The position numbers and the translations under genes are program-made. A DNA stretch of 64,000 nucleotides, taken from positions 1,423,573-1,487,572 of the forward strand of contig NZ_CP147914.1 of the NCBI RefSeq assembly GCF_039645565.1, in the 5' to 3' direction. Below the pieces are notes generated by a model. The model did no database searches. It saw only the letters and a program-made list of their open reading frames with translations, and was not told the origin of the DNA. This DNA is from Sulfurimonas sp. HSL1-2. Lineage in GTDB: Bacteria; Campylobacterota; Campylobacteria; Campylobacterales; Sulfurimonadaceae. This document shows positions 39,533-48,157 of this stretch, in pieces. Positions within the stretch are counted from its first letter, which is position 1, and every line of letters starts with the position of its first letter.

Positions 39533-40852
39533 TTAGTGTTCACCGTGCATGACATGCCGCAACGTATTCGCCGCTTCAAAAAGGAAGAAACAGCTCCCTT
39601 CGTACAGCTGGTCACTCTTGAGCTGATTGCCGAGCTCCTCGTAATTCGGGAAGCCGCGCAGCATCAGTCCGGCATGGCATTTGTCATCCATATGCAATAA
39701 TCGTTCCGCATGGAAGTTGCTGATGACCAGGTCGGCGTCTTTGAAGTGCGCGGCCGCGTCTTCGAGGTCCCCGACGAAGACATGCTCGGCCGTGATTTTC
39801 TCCAGCACCGGGCTGTACGTCGTCGCCACGACCGTATCGATGGTGCCGCCGACGCTCTGCAGCAGTTCGCAGATACCGATGCACGCATCCGGTTCACCGG
39901 TGATGACGTAACGGGCCGATCCCACCAGGAAGTGGCTGTCGAGCATGACGTCCTGCAGGCGGCCGCGCCAGCGTTTGACAAGCGGCGGCGGGTCGATCTG
40001 GCGGATCTTCATCAGTTCCGCGACAAAATTGTCGTTATTTTCCAGCCCCATCAGATGGTCGAAATGCACGTGGCGCACGGCGGGGTTCTTCTTCTGAAGC
40101 GCCTCCGCGCCGACCTTCATGGAGTGTCCGATCGTAATGACGGTCTCGGTGTCGCCGAGGGCCACGATATCATCGATGCCGATCGACCCCGTCGCCAGCT
40201 TGCCCTGCCCCTCGCTGAGGTAACCGTCCAGGGAGGTGGAGAGATCCGGCATTGCCAGGGTCTCGAAACCGAAATCCTCGCACATCGCCTTGATCTTCTC
40301 GATCTCGCCGGGCTGGATACCCACATGCGGCATCAGCACGAGCTTGTTGGGTTTGCACTCCGTCGCCGGGGCGGTATGCTGGTCGATCAGCGCCTTCACC
40401 GTGAGGGCCCAGCCGCTCTCCATCCCCCCTTCGAAGTCGGGCGTGTTGACGTAGCAGTAGGGGATCTCGATATGCATCCCCACACCGCGGACGTCGTCGC
40501 CTTTCGTCTCCGTCAGCCCCGTCGTATGCAGGCCGATGATCTCGGGCTTCATCCCCTTGTTCTTCTTGGTGATGTTTTCGATGGCCAGCAGAATGGAGTA
40601 GTCCCCGCCGTCAAGCACCGCGGTAATGTCGCTGACCGAGGTGTTGTACATGGGAATCGGTTCATTGAAGTGCTTGGTATAGAAGACTTTGGTATAGGAC
40701 GCGCACCCCTGCGAGGCGTGCATCAGCGGCAGGCAGTTGCGGATCCCCATAAAGGCCAGGGCCGCCCCCATGGGCTGCGAATGTTTGATGGGGTTGACCT
40801 GAAGCGGTTTGTGCTCTTTCCTGTTCAGTTCGAAGTCGGCTTCGTGAGACAT
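39533..40852 (-). CDS. nifN: NifN, FeMo-cofactor scaffold subunit
   Basis: 439 residues, homologous to NifK. Visible are PLMHASQGCASYTKVFYTKHFNEPIP (cluster Cys region), AVLDGGDYSILLAIENITKK, GLHTTGLTETKGDDV, and SLDGYLSEGQGK. With NifE it forms the scaffold on which FeMo-co is completed. An AGGAGGTGCC ribosome site precedes the ATG. nifE is about 2 kb upstream, separated by a YceI/TetR pair and a degenerate-GGDEF-like gene, an unusual split since nifE and nifN are normally contiguous. Confidence 0.9.
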   Translation of the reverse strand: MSHEADFELNRKEHKPLQVNPIKHSQPMGAALAFMGIRNCLPLMHASQGCASYTKVFYTKHFNEPIPMYNTSVSDITAVLDGGDYSILLAIENITKKNKGMKPEIIGLHTTGLTETKGDDVRGVGMHIEIPYCYVNTPDFEGGMESGWALTVKALIDQHTAPATECKPNKLVLMPHVGIQPGEIEKIKAMCEDFGFETLAMPDLSTSLDGYLSEGQGKLATGSIGIDDIVALGDTETVITIGHSMKVGAEALQKKNPAVRHVHFDHLMGLENNDNFVAELMKIRQIDPPPLVKRWRGRLQDVMLDSHFLVGSARYVITGEPDACIGICELLQSVGGTIDTVVATTYSPVLEKITAEHVFVGDLEDAAAHFKDADLVISNFHAERLLHMDDKCHAGLMLRGFPNYEELGNQLKSDQLYEGSCFFLFEAANTLRHVMHGEH

Positions 40853-40924
40853 GGCACCTCCTTAATATAGGAGAACATCTGCATTTCGCGTTCTTGCAGG
40901 CAATTTTCGATAGAAATTATCAAA

Positions 40925-40987
40925 TTAGTGTAATTACTCTTGACATGCAACGAAAAAAGGAGTAAAGTTCTAGAGTATTTACACTAA
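40925..40987 (+). promoter_or_regulatory. Promoter with paired operators before the YceI gene
   Basis: TTGACA (40940-40945) and TAAAGT (40963-40968), 17 bp apart, form a sigma-70 promoter. Flanking it are TTAGTGTAATTACTC (40925-40939) and GAGTATTTACACTAA (40973-40987), inverted copies that differ at one base. Each is itself palindromic around GTAwTTAC. Two operators enclosing a promoter fit TetR-type repression, and a TetR gene is in the same operon. Confidence 0.72.
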
Positions 40988-40998
40988 AAGGATTCGAA

Positions 40999-41574
40999 AT
41001 GAAACTTTCCACTCGCATTCTGGGAACCGCTGCGGCGATCTCCCTTTCGTCCTCCCTGCTCTTCGGCGCCGTGTACGACGTCGATCCGACCCACTCCACC
41101 GTGGGCTTCAAGGTGCGCCATATGATGATCAGCAACGTCAACGGCCACTTTGCCGATTTCAGCGGCAGTTACGACCTGGAGGGCACTGTCCTCAAATCCT
41201 TTACGGGCAGCGTCAAGACCGCCAGCGTCGATACGGGGATCGTCAAGCGCGACGACCACCTCAAAAGTGCCGATTTTTTCGATGCGGCCAAGTATCCGGA
41301 CATTACGTTTACGATGACGAAGTTTGACGGGGAGTCGATCACCGGTGAGCTGACGCTGCACGGCGTTACCCGCAGCGTCACCTTTGAAGCGGAAGTGTCC
41401 GGGACCATCAAGGACCCCTGGGGGATGACGCGCAGCAGTGTCATTCTCGAGGGAAAGATCAAACGCAGCGATTTCGGGCTCACCTATAACCAGGTCCTTG
41501 AAGCGGGCGGGGTTGCCGTCGGCGACGACGTGAAACTGACGATCGAGCTCGAGGGGATCGCCAAACCGCTATAA
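40999..41574 (+). CDS. YceI-family periplasmic lipid-binding protein
   Basis: 191 residues. Signal peptide MKLSTRILGTAAAISLSSSLLFG, then the YceI lipocalin-like barrel: YDVDPTHSTVGFKVRHMMISNVNGHF, VKRDDHLKSADFFDAAKYPDITFTM, VTFEAEVSG and a terminal DDVKLTIELEGI. YceI proteins bind isoprenoid lipids such as polyprenyl quinones. It heads a two-gene operon with a TetR regulator, inserted between nifN and nifE on the opposite strand. Regulation by flanking palindromic operators is likely. Confidence 0.9.
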   Translation: MKLSTRILGTAAAISLSSSLLFGAVYDVDPTHSTVGFKVRHMMISNVNGHFADFSGSYDLEGTVLKSFTGSVKTASVDTGIVKRDDHLKSADFFDAAKYPDITFTMTKFDGESITGELTLHGVTRSVTFEAEVSGTIKDPWGMTRSSVILEGKIKRSDFGLTYNQVLEAGGVAVGDDVKLTIELEGIAKPL

Positions 41575-41581
41575 TGCCGCC

Positions 41582-42184
41582 ATGGGAACGAAAAAAAAGA
41601 TTCTTGCCGGGGCGCTGAAGCTCTTCAACGAAGGCAATACCCAGGCCGCGACGACGAACCATATCGCCGCGGCGCTCGGGATGAGCCCCGGCAACCTCCA
41701 CTATCATTACAAAAACCGCGAAGCGATCATTCTGCGGCTCTACGAAGAGATGCAGGCGCAGACGGAGCTGGAACCGCAGGAGCGGCCCGACTCCATCGAG
41801 GCGCTCCACGCGCACATGTCGCACCTGGCGCATGTCTACTGGACGTACCGTTTTTTCCACCGCGAGCTGCTCTTTCTGCTTTCGCGCGACCCGGAACTCA
41901 AGGCCCGCTACATCCGCGACAACCTCGCCCACCGCGGGCGCATCGTCCTGGTGCTCGCCGGCCTCGTTGACAACGGCTACCTTCAGGTCCCCTATGACAA
42001 CGTCCTGGAGCATCTCGCCGACACGACCCTGCTCGCGACGCAGTTCTGGATCCCCTTTCTCGAAACCCTGGGCGATCCCCTGGACGAGTACCATCTCGAA
42101 GGGATGTTTCAGCACGTCCAGGGGGCGATGCGCCCCTACCTGACCCCCAAAGGCCTCAAAGCCCTCGCCGAAATCTCGGCGTAG
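41582..42184 (+). CDS. TetR-family transcriptional regulator
   Basis: 200 residues. N-terminal HTH at about 20-45 (TTNHIAAALGMSPGNLHYHYKNR), with a TetR C-terminal ligand domain of eight or so helices. The ATG lies 6 nt after a perfect TATAAT that overlaps the YceI stop codon, so an internal leaderless transcript is possible in addition to readthrough from the YceI promoter. Probably autoregulates the operon through the palindromes at 40925-40987. Ligand unknown. Confidence 0.85.
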   Translation: MGTKKKILAGALKLFNEGNTQAATTNHIAAALGMSPGNLHYHYKNREAIILRLYEEMQAQTELEPQERPDSIEALHAHMSHLAHVYWTYRFFHRELLFLLSRDPELKARYIRDNLAHRGRIVLVLAGLVDNGYLQVPYDNVLEHLADTTLLATQFWIPFLETLGDPLDEYHLEGMFQHVQGAMRPYLTPKGLKALAEISA

Positions 42185-42224
42185 CCGCGCCTCTCACTGA
42201 CCGATAAAAATATGAAAAGGCCGT

Positions 42225-42638
42225 TTACATACGGCCGTCGAGGATCGTTTCGTTGTCGATGCGGACACGGGGGCGCTTGCGTACCTCGGAGAGGATCTGC
42301 TGCAGCCGACGCAGGACAATAGGCGTACTTTTTGTCGTATCGAAAGCGTCGAGCGCGATGCAGCTTTCGGTATCGCGGAAGTGGTCGTCAAGCCTACAGA
42401 GCAGATTCTGGGACGCCTTGTGGGCATTGGCCTGATTGGTAAAATCAAACACGATAAAGTAGTGGTTTTCGTCAACCTGGTGCAGATGGTCCGACAGACG
42501 AAGCAAACCGCCGATGACGTCGATGGAAAGCGGTTCGGCGTGGTAGAGCAGCGCGAAGGTAACGTCGACGCCGTAGCGCTCATGTATATAATAGTGTTTT
42601 TTGATCAGGACATCAAAATGTTTGGCCAAATCACCCAT
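42225..42638 (-). CDS. Hypothetical protein, degenerate GGDEF-like fold
   Basis: 137 residues from the ATG at 42638 (MGDLAKHFDV), preceded by AAAGGTG; an ATG at 42674 directly after TATAAT is an alternative leaderless start. The order of LLYHAEPLSIDVI, LLRLSDHLHQVDENHYFIVFDF and ANAHKASQNLLCRLDD recalls a GGDEF domain in which DENHY replaces GGDEF, so no cyclase activity is expected. The C-terminus is basic (SEVRKRPRVRID). Located between nifE and the TetR gene. Function unknown. Confidence 0.55.
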   Translation of the reverse strand: MGDLAKHFDVLIKKHYYIHERYGVDVTFALLYHAEPLSIDVIGGLLRLSDHLHQVDENHYFIVFDFTNQANAHKASQNLLCRLDDHFRDTESCIALDAFDTTKSTPIVLRRLQQILSEVRKRPRVRIDNETILDGRM

Positions 42639-42771
42639 TGCGTCTGCACCTTTACAATGTTGTGTTGCTGTCATTCATTATAGCAACATAGTGACAACAT
42701 TATTCATAGTTTCTTGAAGATATTTTGTGAAGTTAGGATTATAGCCAAAAAATGTGATAGTAACTTAATCT

Positions 42772-42827
42772 CCCGGGAAACGTTACGTTTCCCGGGGTCC
42801 CCTTACCGAAACAGTGGCGTGTTTCGG
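42772..42827 (-). terminator. Two tandem hairpins downstream of nifE
   Basis: Hairpin A is a perfect 11-bp stem CCCGGGAAACG/CGTTTCCCGGG with a 3-nt loop (42772-42796). Hairpin B is CCGAAACA/TGTTTCGG with a 6-nt loop (42806-42827). They follow the nifE stop by 31 nt. Neither has a long T run, so they may end the transcript, stabilise its 3' end, or both. Confidence 0.55.
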
Positions 42828-42857
42828 ATGTGCGGAGGTGGATTATAGGTTATCGGA

Positions 42858-44225
42858 TTAGCCGACTTCCCAGGGGGCCTTCGCCGAAACATTGGCGAAG
42901 ACGGGGTTGGCGAAGGCGGCCTTGAGATCCTCGGCCAGGTTGATAAGGCCGTTGTAGCCGCCGTAGGAGGTCTTTTTCTCCTGGTTGACGTCGATAAAGG
43001 AGATCTTCTTCTTGATTGCCGTATAGAGGCTGCGCCCCCCGGCCAGGAGGATGTGTGCCCCTCTTTCGTCGATAACCTTGGACTGCTGCGCCGCCGGTTT
43101 GTCCATCAGGATCCCGTCCTCGCCGAGGTATTCGCGGGCCTTTTCAATGTCGTCCGCCGTTGACTTCTTGATGGAGGTCGCGACGACCTCGATCCCGAGG
43201 TCCTGCAGACCCGAGGCGATGGACCAGGCCTTGTTCCCCCCGGTGTTGAGGACCGCTTTCTTGCCCTTGAAGAGACGGCGGTACGGCTCAAGCGCCAGGT
43301 CGAGTTTCGCCTCCTCCTCGTCGATGAGGCGTTCGGCTTTTTCCATCAGTTCCGGGTCACCCAGTGCCTTGACGATCTCACGGATCGCGAAGGTCGTATC
43401 GCGCTTGCCGTAGAAGGAGACGGAGACCCATGGGATGTCCCACTTCTCGTTCATCTTGCGCACCAGCGTCACGAGCGATTTCGCACAGACGATGACATTG
43501 AGCTTGGCACGGTGCGCCGTACGGATATCGCCGACGCGGCCGTCGCCGCTCATGGAGGCGAGCACGCGGATGCCGAGTTTTTCGAACATCGGCAGGTACT
43601 GCCACATATCGCCCGTGACGTTATAGTCACCGATCAGGTTGATGTCGTACTTTGTCGTGAATTCGGGCTCTTTGGTCCCGATCAGGTGCTCGAGCACCGC
43701 CTCACCCGCCAGGCGGGAACCGAGGTTTTTTCCCCCGACGAAGCCCGGCGCATGCACCGGAACGACCGGCACGCCGTGCTTCTGGCTGCCGAGTTTGCAG
43801 GTCATGTCGATGTCGTCGCCCACCAGCGCCGTGACACAGGTGGAGTAGACGAAGATCGCCTCGGGCTTGTAGTGCTCCATGACGTAGTCGATAGAGTCTT
43901 CCAGGCGCTTGTCGCCGCCGAAGATGACGTCGTTCGTCGTGATCCCCGTCGTAAAGCCCATAAAGGTATGGTTGCGCCCCTTGTAAGAGCTCAGGCTCTC
44001 CCGGGTCTCCCACGAAGCCCCGAGACAGGTCTGCGGGCCGTGCACCAGGTGGACGGCGTCCGCATAGGGAAAGAGCGAGATCTGTGCGCCGTCGAAGGCA
44101 CAGCCGCCGGCCGCCATTCCCGGCTTGGGCTTGTCGCACCCCTCGCCGGGTTTTTTGTCCTTGCTGTGCGAACAGGCACTCTCATTCAACAGTTCTTTGA
44201 TCTTTGCGCGGTTTACCATTGCCAT
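42858..44225 (-). CDS. nifE: NifE, FeMo-cofactor scaffold subunit
   Basis: 455 residues from the ATG at 44225, preceded by AAGGATG. NifD-related. Characteristic segments: CSHSKDKKPGEGCDKPKPG then GGCAFDGAQISLFP, VHGPQTCLGASWETRESLSSY, YSTCVTALVGDDIDMTCK, and VLNTGGNKAWSIASGLQDLG. The cluster-ligand Cys residues are present. NifE with NifN forms the FeMo-co assembly scaffold. It is transcribed from a sigma-54 promoter about 85 bp upstream and ends at tandem hairpins, separate from nifN. Confidence 0.92.
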   Translation of the reverse strand: MAMVNRAKIKELLNESACSHSKDKKPGEGCDKPKPGMAAGGCAFDGAQISLFPYADAVHLVHGPQTCLGASWETRESLSSYKGRNHTFMGFTTGITTNDVIFGGDKRLEDSIDYVMEHYKPEAIFVYSTCVTALVGDDIDMTCKLGSQKHGVPVVPVHAPGFVGGKNLGSRLAGEAVLEHLIGTKEPEFTTKYDINLIGDYNVTGDMWQYLPMFEKLGIRVLASMSGDGRVGDIRTAHRAKLNVIVCAKSLVTLVRKMNEKWDIPWVSVSFYGKRDTTFAIREIVKALGDPELMEKAERLIDEEEAKLDLALEPYRRLFKGKKAVLNTGGNKAWSIASGLQDLGIEVVATSIKKSTADDIEKAREYLGEDGILMDKPAAQQSKVIDERGAHILLAGGRSLYTAIKKKISFIDVNQEKKTSYGGYNGLINLAEDLKAAFANPVFANVSAKAPWEVG

Positions 44226-44311
44226 AATGTCATCCTTCTTTTGGATTTTCATAGTCAGCAAAGCTGCTCATCCGCCTGCTTTACGCTATTGATTTTTCTT
44301 GTAGGGCAATA

Positions 44312-44327
44312 TGCAATATGTGTGCCT
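44312..44327 (-). promoter_or_regulatory. Sigma-54 promoter of nifE
   Basis: Minus strand AGGCACACATATTGCA: GG and GC 10 bp apart, with GGCAC and TTGCA as in the consensus. About 87 bp before the nifE ATG. Confidence 0.8.
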
Positions 44328-44359
44328 GCGGAGGGTTATTGGGAGTAGTTATCAGTTAA

Positions 44360-44396
44360 AGGGGGAAAAGGAGAGCAGAAGCCGGGTGTACCCGGC
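44360..44396 (-). terminator. Terminator after the Gln/Met-rich 91-aa gene
   Basis: Palindromic stem GCCGGGT/ACCCGGC (44381-44387 with 44390-44396) followed on the minus strand by TTCTGCTCTCCTTTTCC. It lies 12 nt after the stop. Confidence 0.55.
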
Positions 44397-44408
44397 GAGC
44401 GGAGGAGC

Positions 44409-44684
44409 TTACTCCGTAACGGTGTCGGTCGTTTCGACGACTTCCGGCTCCGTGACCGTCTCCTCGACACCGTTTTGGTGCTGGTACTGGTGCTTTGCCT
44501 GTGTCATGTTCTGGATCTGGTGCTGGTAGCGCATCTGGCTCTGCATCTGCTGCTGCATCATCGCCGCGCTGCGCTGCATCGTCGCCGTACCGGCACCTGC
44601 ACCTGCGCCCGGCCCCTGCTGTGCCATCGCTGCCGTTGAAGCGACCAGTGCCGCTGCCGTCATTGCAATCATTGTCTTTTTCAT
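44409..44684 (-). CDS. Small secreted Gln/Met-rich protein
   Basis: 91 residues. Signal peptide MKKTMIAMTAAALVASTAAMA, then a Gly/Ala stretch and a low-complexity helix rich in Gln and Met (MMQQQMQSQMRYQHQIQNM), ending in an acidic Thr/Glu/Val tail. A similar design occurs at 47725-48084. Met/Gln/His-rich periplasmic proteins can bind copper, but that is inference. A strong AAAAGGA ribosome site precedes the ATG. Confidence 0.65.
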   Translation of the reverse strand: MKKTMIAMTAAALVASTAAMAQQGPGAGAGAGTATMQRSAAMMQQQMQSQMRYQHQIQNMTQAKHQYQHQNGVEETVTEPEVVETTDTVTE

Positions 44685-44797
44685 TTTGTGTCCTTTTTTT
44701 TCGTTGGGATGCGGAAATTGTAGACCAGGAGGGTGAGCGGAGTGTGAGGGATACGCTGCGCTTTTCGCTAAGATATGGCATCATCCAAGGAGCCGTC

Positions 44798-45604
44798 ATG
44801 CCCGAGACCGTACCTGCTGCTTCTTTTCTGCGCCGCCACTGGAACCGTCTGCTCATCGTCGTGCTTTCGCTCGCCCTGCTCACCTTCTCCTTTGCCGGGA
44901 CCCTCGACAAACCCGGCCGCACGGTCGTAGACGATGCCTTTGAGCAGGCCCTCGTCGTCTTCGGCACGGCCAAGGCACTCAACGCCGTCATCTCCGTCGT
45001 ACAGGGCACCGAGGTCGGTCCGCCCGGCGTCACCCTCGCCGTCGGTGAGGTGCTCGACCCCGTCAACGACCTCATCGAACGCTTCTCCTGGATCATGCTC
45101 GCCAGCATCACCTCCCTGGGGATCCAGACCATCTTCATGAATATCGTGACGGACGCCTTTTTCAACTACCTGCTGCTCTTCCTTGTCATCGCCTACAACC
45201 TCTGGCTTTTTTTCCGCTTCACGCGCGACGACAAATCCCGGACCCTCTTTTTCAAGATTACGGTCATCATGGTCTTTCTGCGTTTCAGCGTGCCGCTCAT
45301 GGCCATCGCAAACGACCTCGTCTACACCCAATTTGTCCAGCCCGAATACAATATTGTCGAACTCGACCGGGGGGTCACGGCGATCGCGGACGATATCGAG
45401 CAGTTCAAAAAGAGTTCCTACAGCGTTTTCAGCACGTCGTACTATACCGAGCAGGTCGAACGCTACAAGGCCGAGGCCAATGCGGCCGGCGACCGCATCG
45501 TCCGGCTCATCATCGCCTTCGTCTTTCAGACGGTCGTCTTCCCCCTGCTCTTTTTGTTCCTGCTCTACAAGCTCGTGCTCAGGGTGTTCGATATCGGCAG
45601 GTAA
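44798..45604 (+). CDS. Polytopic membrane protein of unknown function
   Basis: 268 residues from the ATG at 44798, with CAAGGAG 7 nt before it; the upstream frame overlaps the divergent gene and is not credible. Hydrophobic helices at about 15-35, 88-110 (FSWIMLASITSLGIQTIFM), 112-140, 152-172 and 235-262. A soluble segment between about 180 and 235 (VELDRGVTAIADDIEQFKKSS) is probably periplasmic. No transporter or enzyme motif. It lies 61 bp before the diguanylate cyclase and may be co-transcribed. Confidence 0.65.
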   Translation: MPETVPAASFLRRHWNRLLIVVLSLALLTFSFAGTLDKPGRTVVDDAFEQALVVFGTAKALNAVISVVQGTEVGPPGVTLAVGEVLDPVNDLIERFSWIMLASITSLGIQTIFMNIVTDAFFNYLLLFLVIAYNLWLFFRFTRDDKSRTLFFKITVIMVFLRFSVPLMAIANDLVYTQFVQPEYNIVELDRGVTAIADDIEQFKKSSYSVFSTSYYTEQVERYKAEANAAGDRIVRLIIAFVFQTVVFPLLFLFLLYKLVLRVFDIGR

Positions 45605-45665
45605 CGGCAGACGCCGGCCTGCGTATGAAGGAAGAAATTAATAATCACTTTAATATACTGCAATT

Positions 45666-47651
45666 ATGAACATCTATCACAATAAGCTGCATTTCGGACC
45701 GGCAATAAAGTATCTTATCTTCTTTGTATTAAGTGCCGTGTTGATCCTTATCTTCAGCAACGATATTCTGACCGACCGCGTGAAGGGACATCTCGCCGCG
45801 GAAAAGGAGCTGACGGTCTCGACCTACCGCAGCATCATCCGCGGTTTCCAGTCCCAGGCCGACATCATCTACTACAACCGCATCAACGTCAAAGACGTCA
45901 TCGACCTTTACAAAAGAGTGCCGGACGCCTCGGAGGCGGAGCGTGCCGAGATCCGCAAAAAGCTCTACAGCCTGCTGCTCCCCGTTTACCGCAACATCAG
46001 CCTCTACCACCTCAAGCAGATGCATTTCCATCTGAGCAACAACGAAAGCTTTCTGCGCTTTCACCGCCCCGAGCGGTTCGGGGACGACCTGACCGGCGTG
46101 CGGGACAGCGTCGCCTATGTCAACCGGACGCACAAGCCCGTGTCCGGCTTCGAGGAGGGGCGCATCTTTAACGGCTACCGCTTCGTCTATCCCCTCTTTG
46201 ACGGAAACGATTACCTCGGCAGCGTCGAACTCTCCATCTCGATGCAGACCATCCTCGAACGCATCCGTGACGACATCCATGCCGATGCCCACTTTATCAT
46301 CCTCGCCGACACCGTCAAATCGAAGGTCTTCCCCGACGAACAGAACTATTACGCCCCTTCGGAGCTTTTCGGCGACTACATGCACGAAAAGGCGCTGGGA
46401 CCGAACCATACCCCTGAAACAGCGGCACTGATCCGGAACTATATCCGGGAGAACGGGCCGCTTGACAAGGTCCTGGCGAGGGGGAACGCCTTCAACTTCT
46501 TCGAATTCGATGAGCAAACCCTCCATGCCATCACCTTTGTACCCGTCGTCAATGCCATTTCGCAGCACACCGTCGCCTACCTCATCATCGACCGCAAGCA
46601 CGAGGACCTCCAGACCCGGTTCAACCAGTACAAGATCATGGCCTTTGTCATCATCGCCCTGCTGGCCCTGCTCTTCTACCTGCTTTACCGTGCCAACCTG
46701 CAGCGCAATGCGATCGAGATCGACAAACGCCAGCTGCAGTCGCTCATCGATCTTCAGCGGAACGTCGTCATCCTCACCGACGGCCATACGCTGAAATTCG
46801 CCAACCGCTTCTTCTACGAGTCGTTCAACTACGATTCGCTCGAACATTTCCTTGAGGAACACGACTGTATCTGCGACCTCTTTATCGCCGATGACCGCTT
46901 TTTCCACCTCGGCAAGGTCCCCGAGGGCAAGCAGTGGGTCAAAGCCCTGATGGAGACCCCTGCAACGCGCCGGATCGTCAAGATGCTCGACCGCGAGGGG
47001 ACGCCGCGCGTCTATACCGTCAGCGTCAACCCCATTCCCGGCCACCGCTACATCGTCGTCTTCACCGACATCAGCCTGACTATCCTGAACCAGCGGGAGC
47101 TGGAGCAGCGGGCATCCCGGGACAAACTGACCCACGCCTATAACCGCGAATTCCTCGACGCCTCTTTCCACAAGCTCTGCCATTCGGCCAACGCGCAGCA
47201 GAAACTGCTGGGGGTCATCATGGTCGACCTGGACCACTTCAAGCGGATCAACGACACCTACGGCCATAACCGCGGCGACGAAGTCCTCAAAATGTTCGTC
47301 AGCATCATCCGCCATGCCATCCGTCAGGAGGACTTCATCATCCGCTGGGGCGGCGAGGAGTTCCTCCTGCTGATGATGGTCGACAGCCTCCACAGCCTTG
47401 TGGCCATCGCGGAGGGGGTCCGCGAGCGCATCGAAAATGCGACCTTCGAGGGGGTCGGACAGATCACCGCAAGCTTCGGCATCACCCTTTACCACGACGG
47501 GGACAACCTCAAAAACACCGTCGCACGCAGCGACAAGGCCCTCTACGAGGCGAAATCATCGGGCAGGAACATGGTCATCGTCGATGATGCCCTTATTGTG
47601 GACGGTGATCATCCATTCGAACATACGGAAAAAGAGAAAGCGGAGTCATGA
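45666..47651 (+). CDS. Membrane diguanylate cyclase with periplasmic sensor
   Basis: 661 residues. First TM at about 13-35, a large periplasmic sensor domain (about 36-320, CACHE-like), second TM at about 322-343, a PAS-like segment (about 355-480) and a GGDEF domain from about 490. The cyclase motif is RWGGEEFLLL, preceded by VDLDHFKRINDTYGHNRGDEVL. The RxxD inhibitory site is not evident. It makes c-di-GMP in response to an extracellular signal. No EAL domain. The exopolysaccharide operon elsewhere in the window is a possible downstream target, but there is no direct evidence. Confidence 0.9.
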   Translation: MNIYHNKLHFGPAIKYLIFFVLSAVLILIFSNDILTDRVKGHLAAEKELTVSTYRSIIRGFQSQADIIYYNRINVKDVIDLYKRVPDASEAERAEIRKKLYSLLLPVYRNISLYHLKQMHFHLSNNESFLRFHRPERFGDDLTGVRDSVAYVNRTHKPVSGFEEGRIFNGYRFVYPLFDGNDYLGSVELSISMQTILERIRDDIHADAHFIILADTVKSKVFPDEQNYYAPSELFGDYMHEKALGPNHTPETAALIRNYIRENGPLDKVLARGNAFNFFEFDEQTLHAITFVPVVNAISQHTVAYLIIDRKHEDLQTRFNQYKIMAFVIIALLALLFYLLYRANLQRNAIEIDKRQLQSLIDLQRNVVILTDGHTLKFANRFFYESFNYDSLEHFLEEHDCICDLFIADDRFFHLGKVPEGKQWVKALMETPATRRIVKMLDREGTPRVYTVSVNPIPGHRYIVVFTDISLTILNQRELEQRASRDKLTHAYNREFLDASFHKLCHSANAQQKLLGVIMVDLDHFKRINDTYGHNRGDEVLKMFVSIIRHAIRQEDFIIRWGGEEFLLLMMVDSLHSLVAIAEGVRERIENATFEGVGQITASFGITLYHDGDNLKNTVARSDKALYEAKSSGRNMVIVDDALIVDGDHPFEHTEKEKAES

Positions 47652-47724
47652 CCCGTCCCCGGCTCGGGGGAGGATCACTTAGGAAGAAGCGAATCGGGCG
47701 AAGGGGAGTCCGCCTTTGCAGTCT

Positions 47725-48084
47725 TTACTCGTCGTCGACGTGGATGCGGTCTCTGTCACGATCCTGGGCGGGCTCGTCGACTTGATCCTGGAGCCGGTCT
47801 TGCAGACGGTCCTGATCGGGTTCATCCACCCTGTCCTGCAGACGGTCGCGCGTCTGATCCTTGTCCTGGTCTTTGGTCTGATCCTGGAGCTGATCTTTCG
47901 TACGGTCCTGGGTCTGCAGATAGGTCTGGTTCTGGATCATCATGCGGTTCTGCTTCATCTGCATCTGCTGCGTCTGCATCTGTGATTGGGACTTCTGCAT
48001 CGTCGTACTGCCCTGACCCTGCGCCAAAAGCGCCGTTGCCGCCAGCAGCGATGTCGCTGCCACTACTGTCATTACCTTTTTCAT
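47725..48084 (-). CDS. Secreted Asp/Gln-rich repeat protein
   Basis: 119 residues. Signal peptide MKKVMTVVAATSLLAATALLAQG, then a Met/Gln segment (MQTQQMQMKQNRMMIQNQ) and a tail of tandem Asp-Gln-Arg units (QDQTKDQ, RDRLQDRVDEP repeated as QDRLQDQVDEP). Very low complexity, no Cys. Same plan as the 91-aa protein at 44409-44684. The GC-rich repeats in DNA (CTGATCCTGGAGC-like) may allow length variation. Function unknown. Confidence 0.65.
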   Translation of the reverse strand: MKKVMTVVAATSLLAATALLAQGQGSTTMQKSQSQMQTQQMQMKQNRMMIQNQTYLQTQDRTKDQLQDQTKDQDKDQTRDRLQDRVDEPDQDRLQDRLQDQVDEPAQDRDRDRIHVDDE

Positions 48085-48157
48085 GACGTGCTCCTTATCA
48101 AGGTGGGATACTCAAATGGTACGCCCCCACTATGAGCGAAGTATGAGTACCCTTCGA

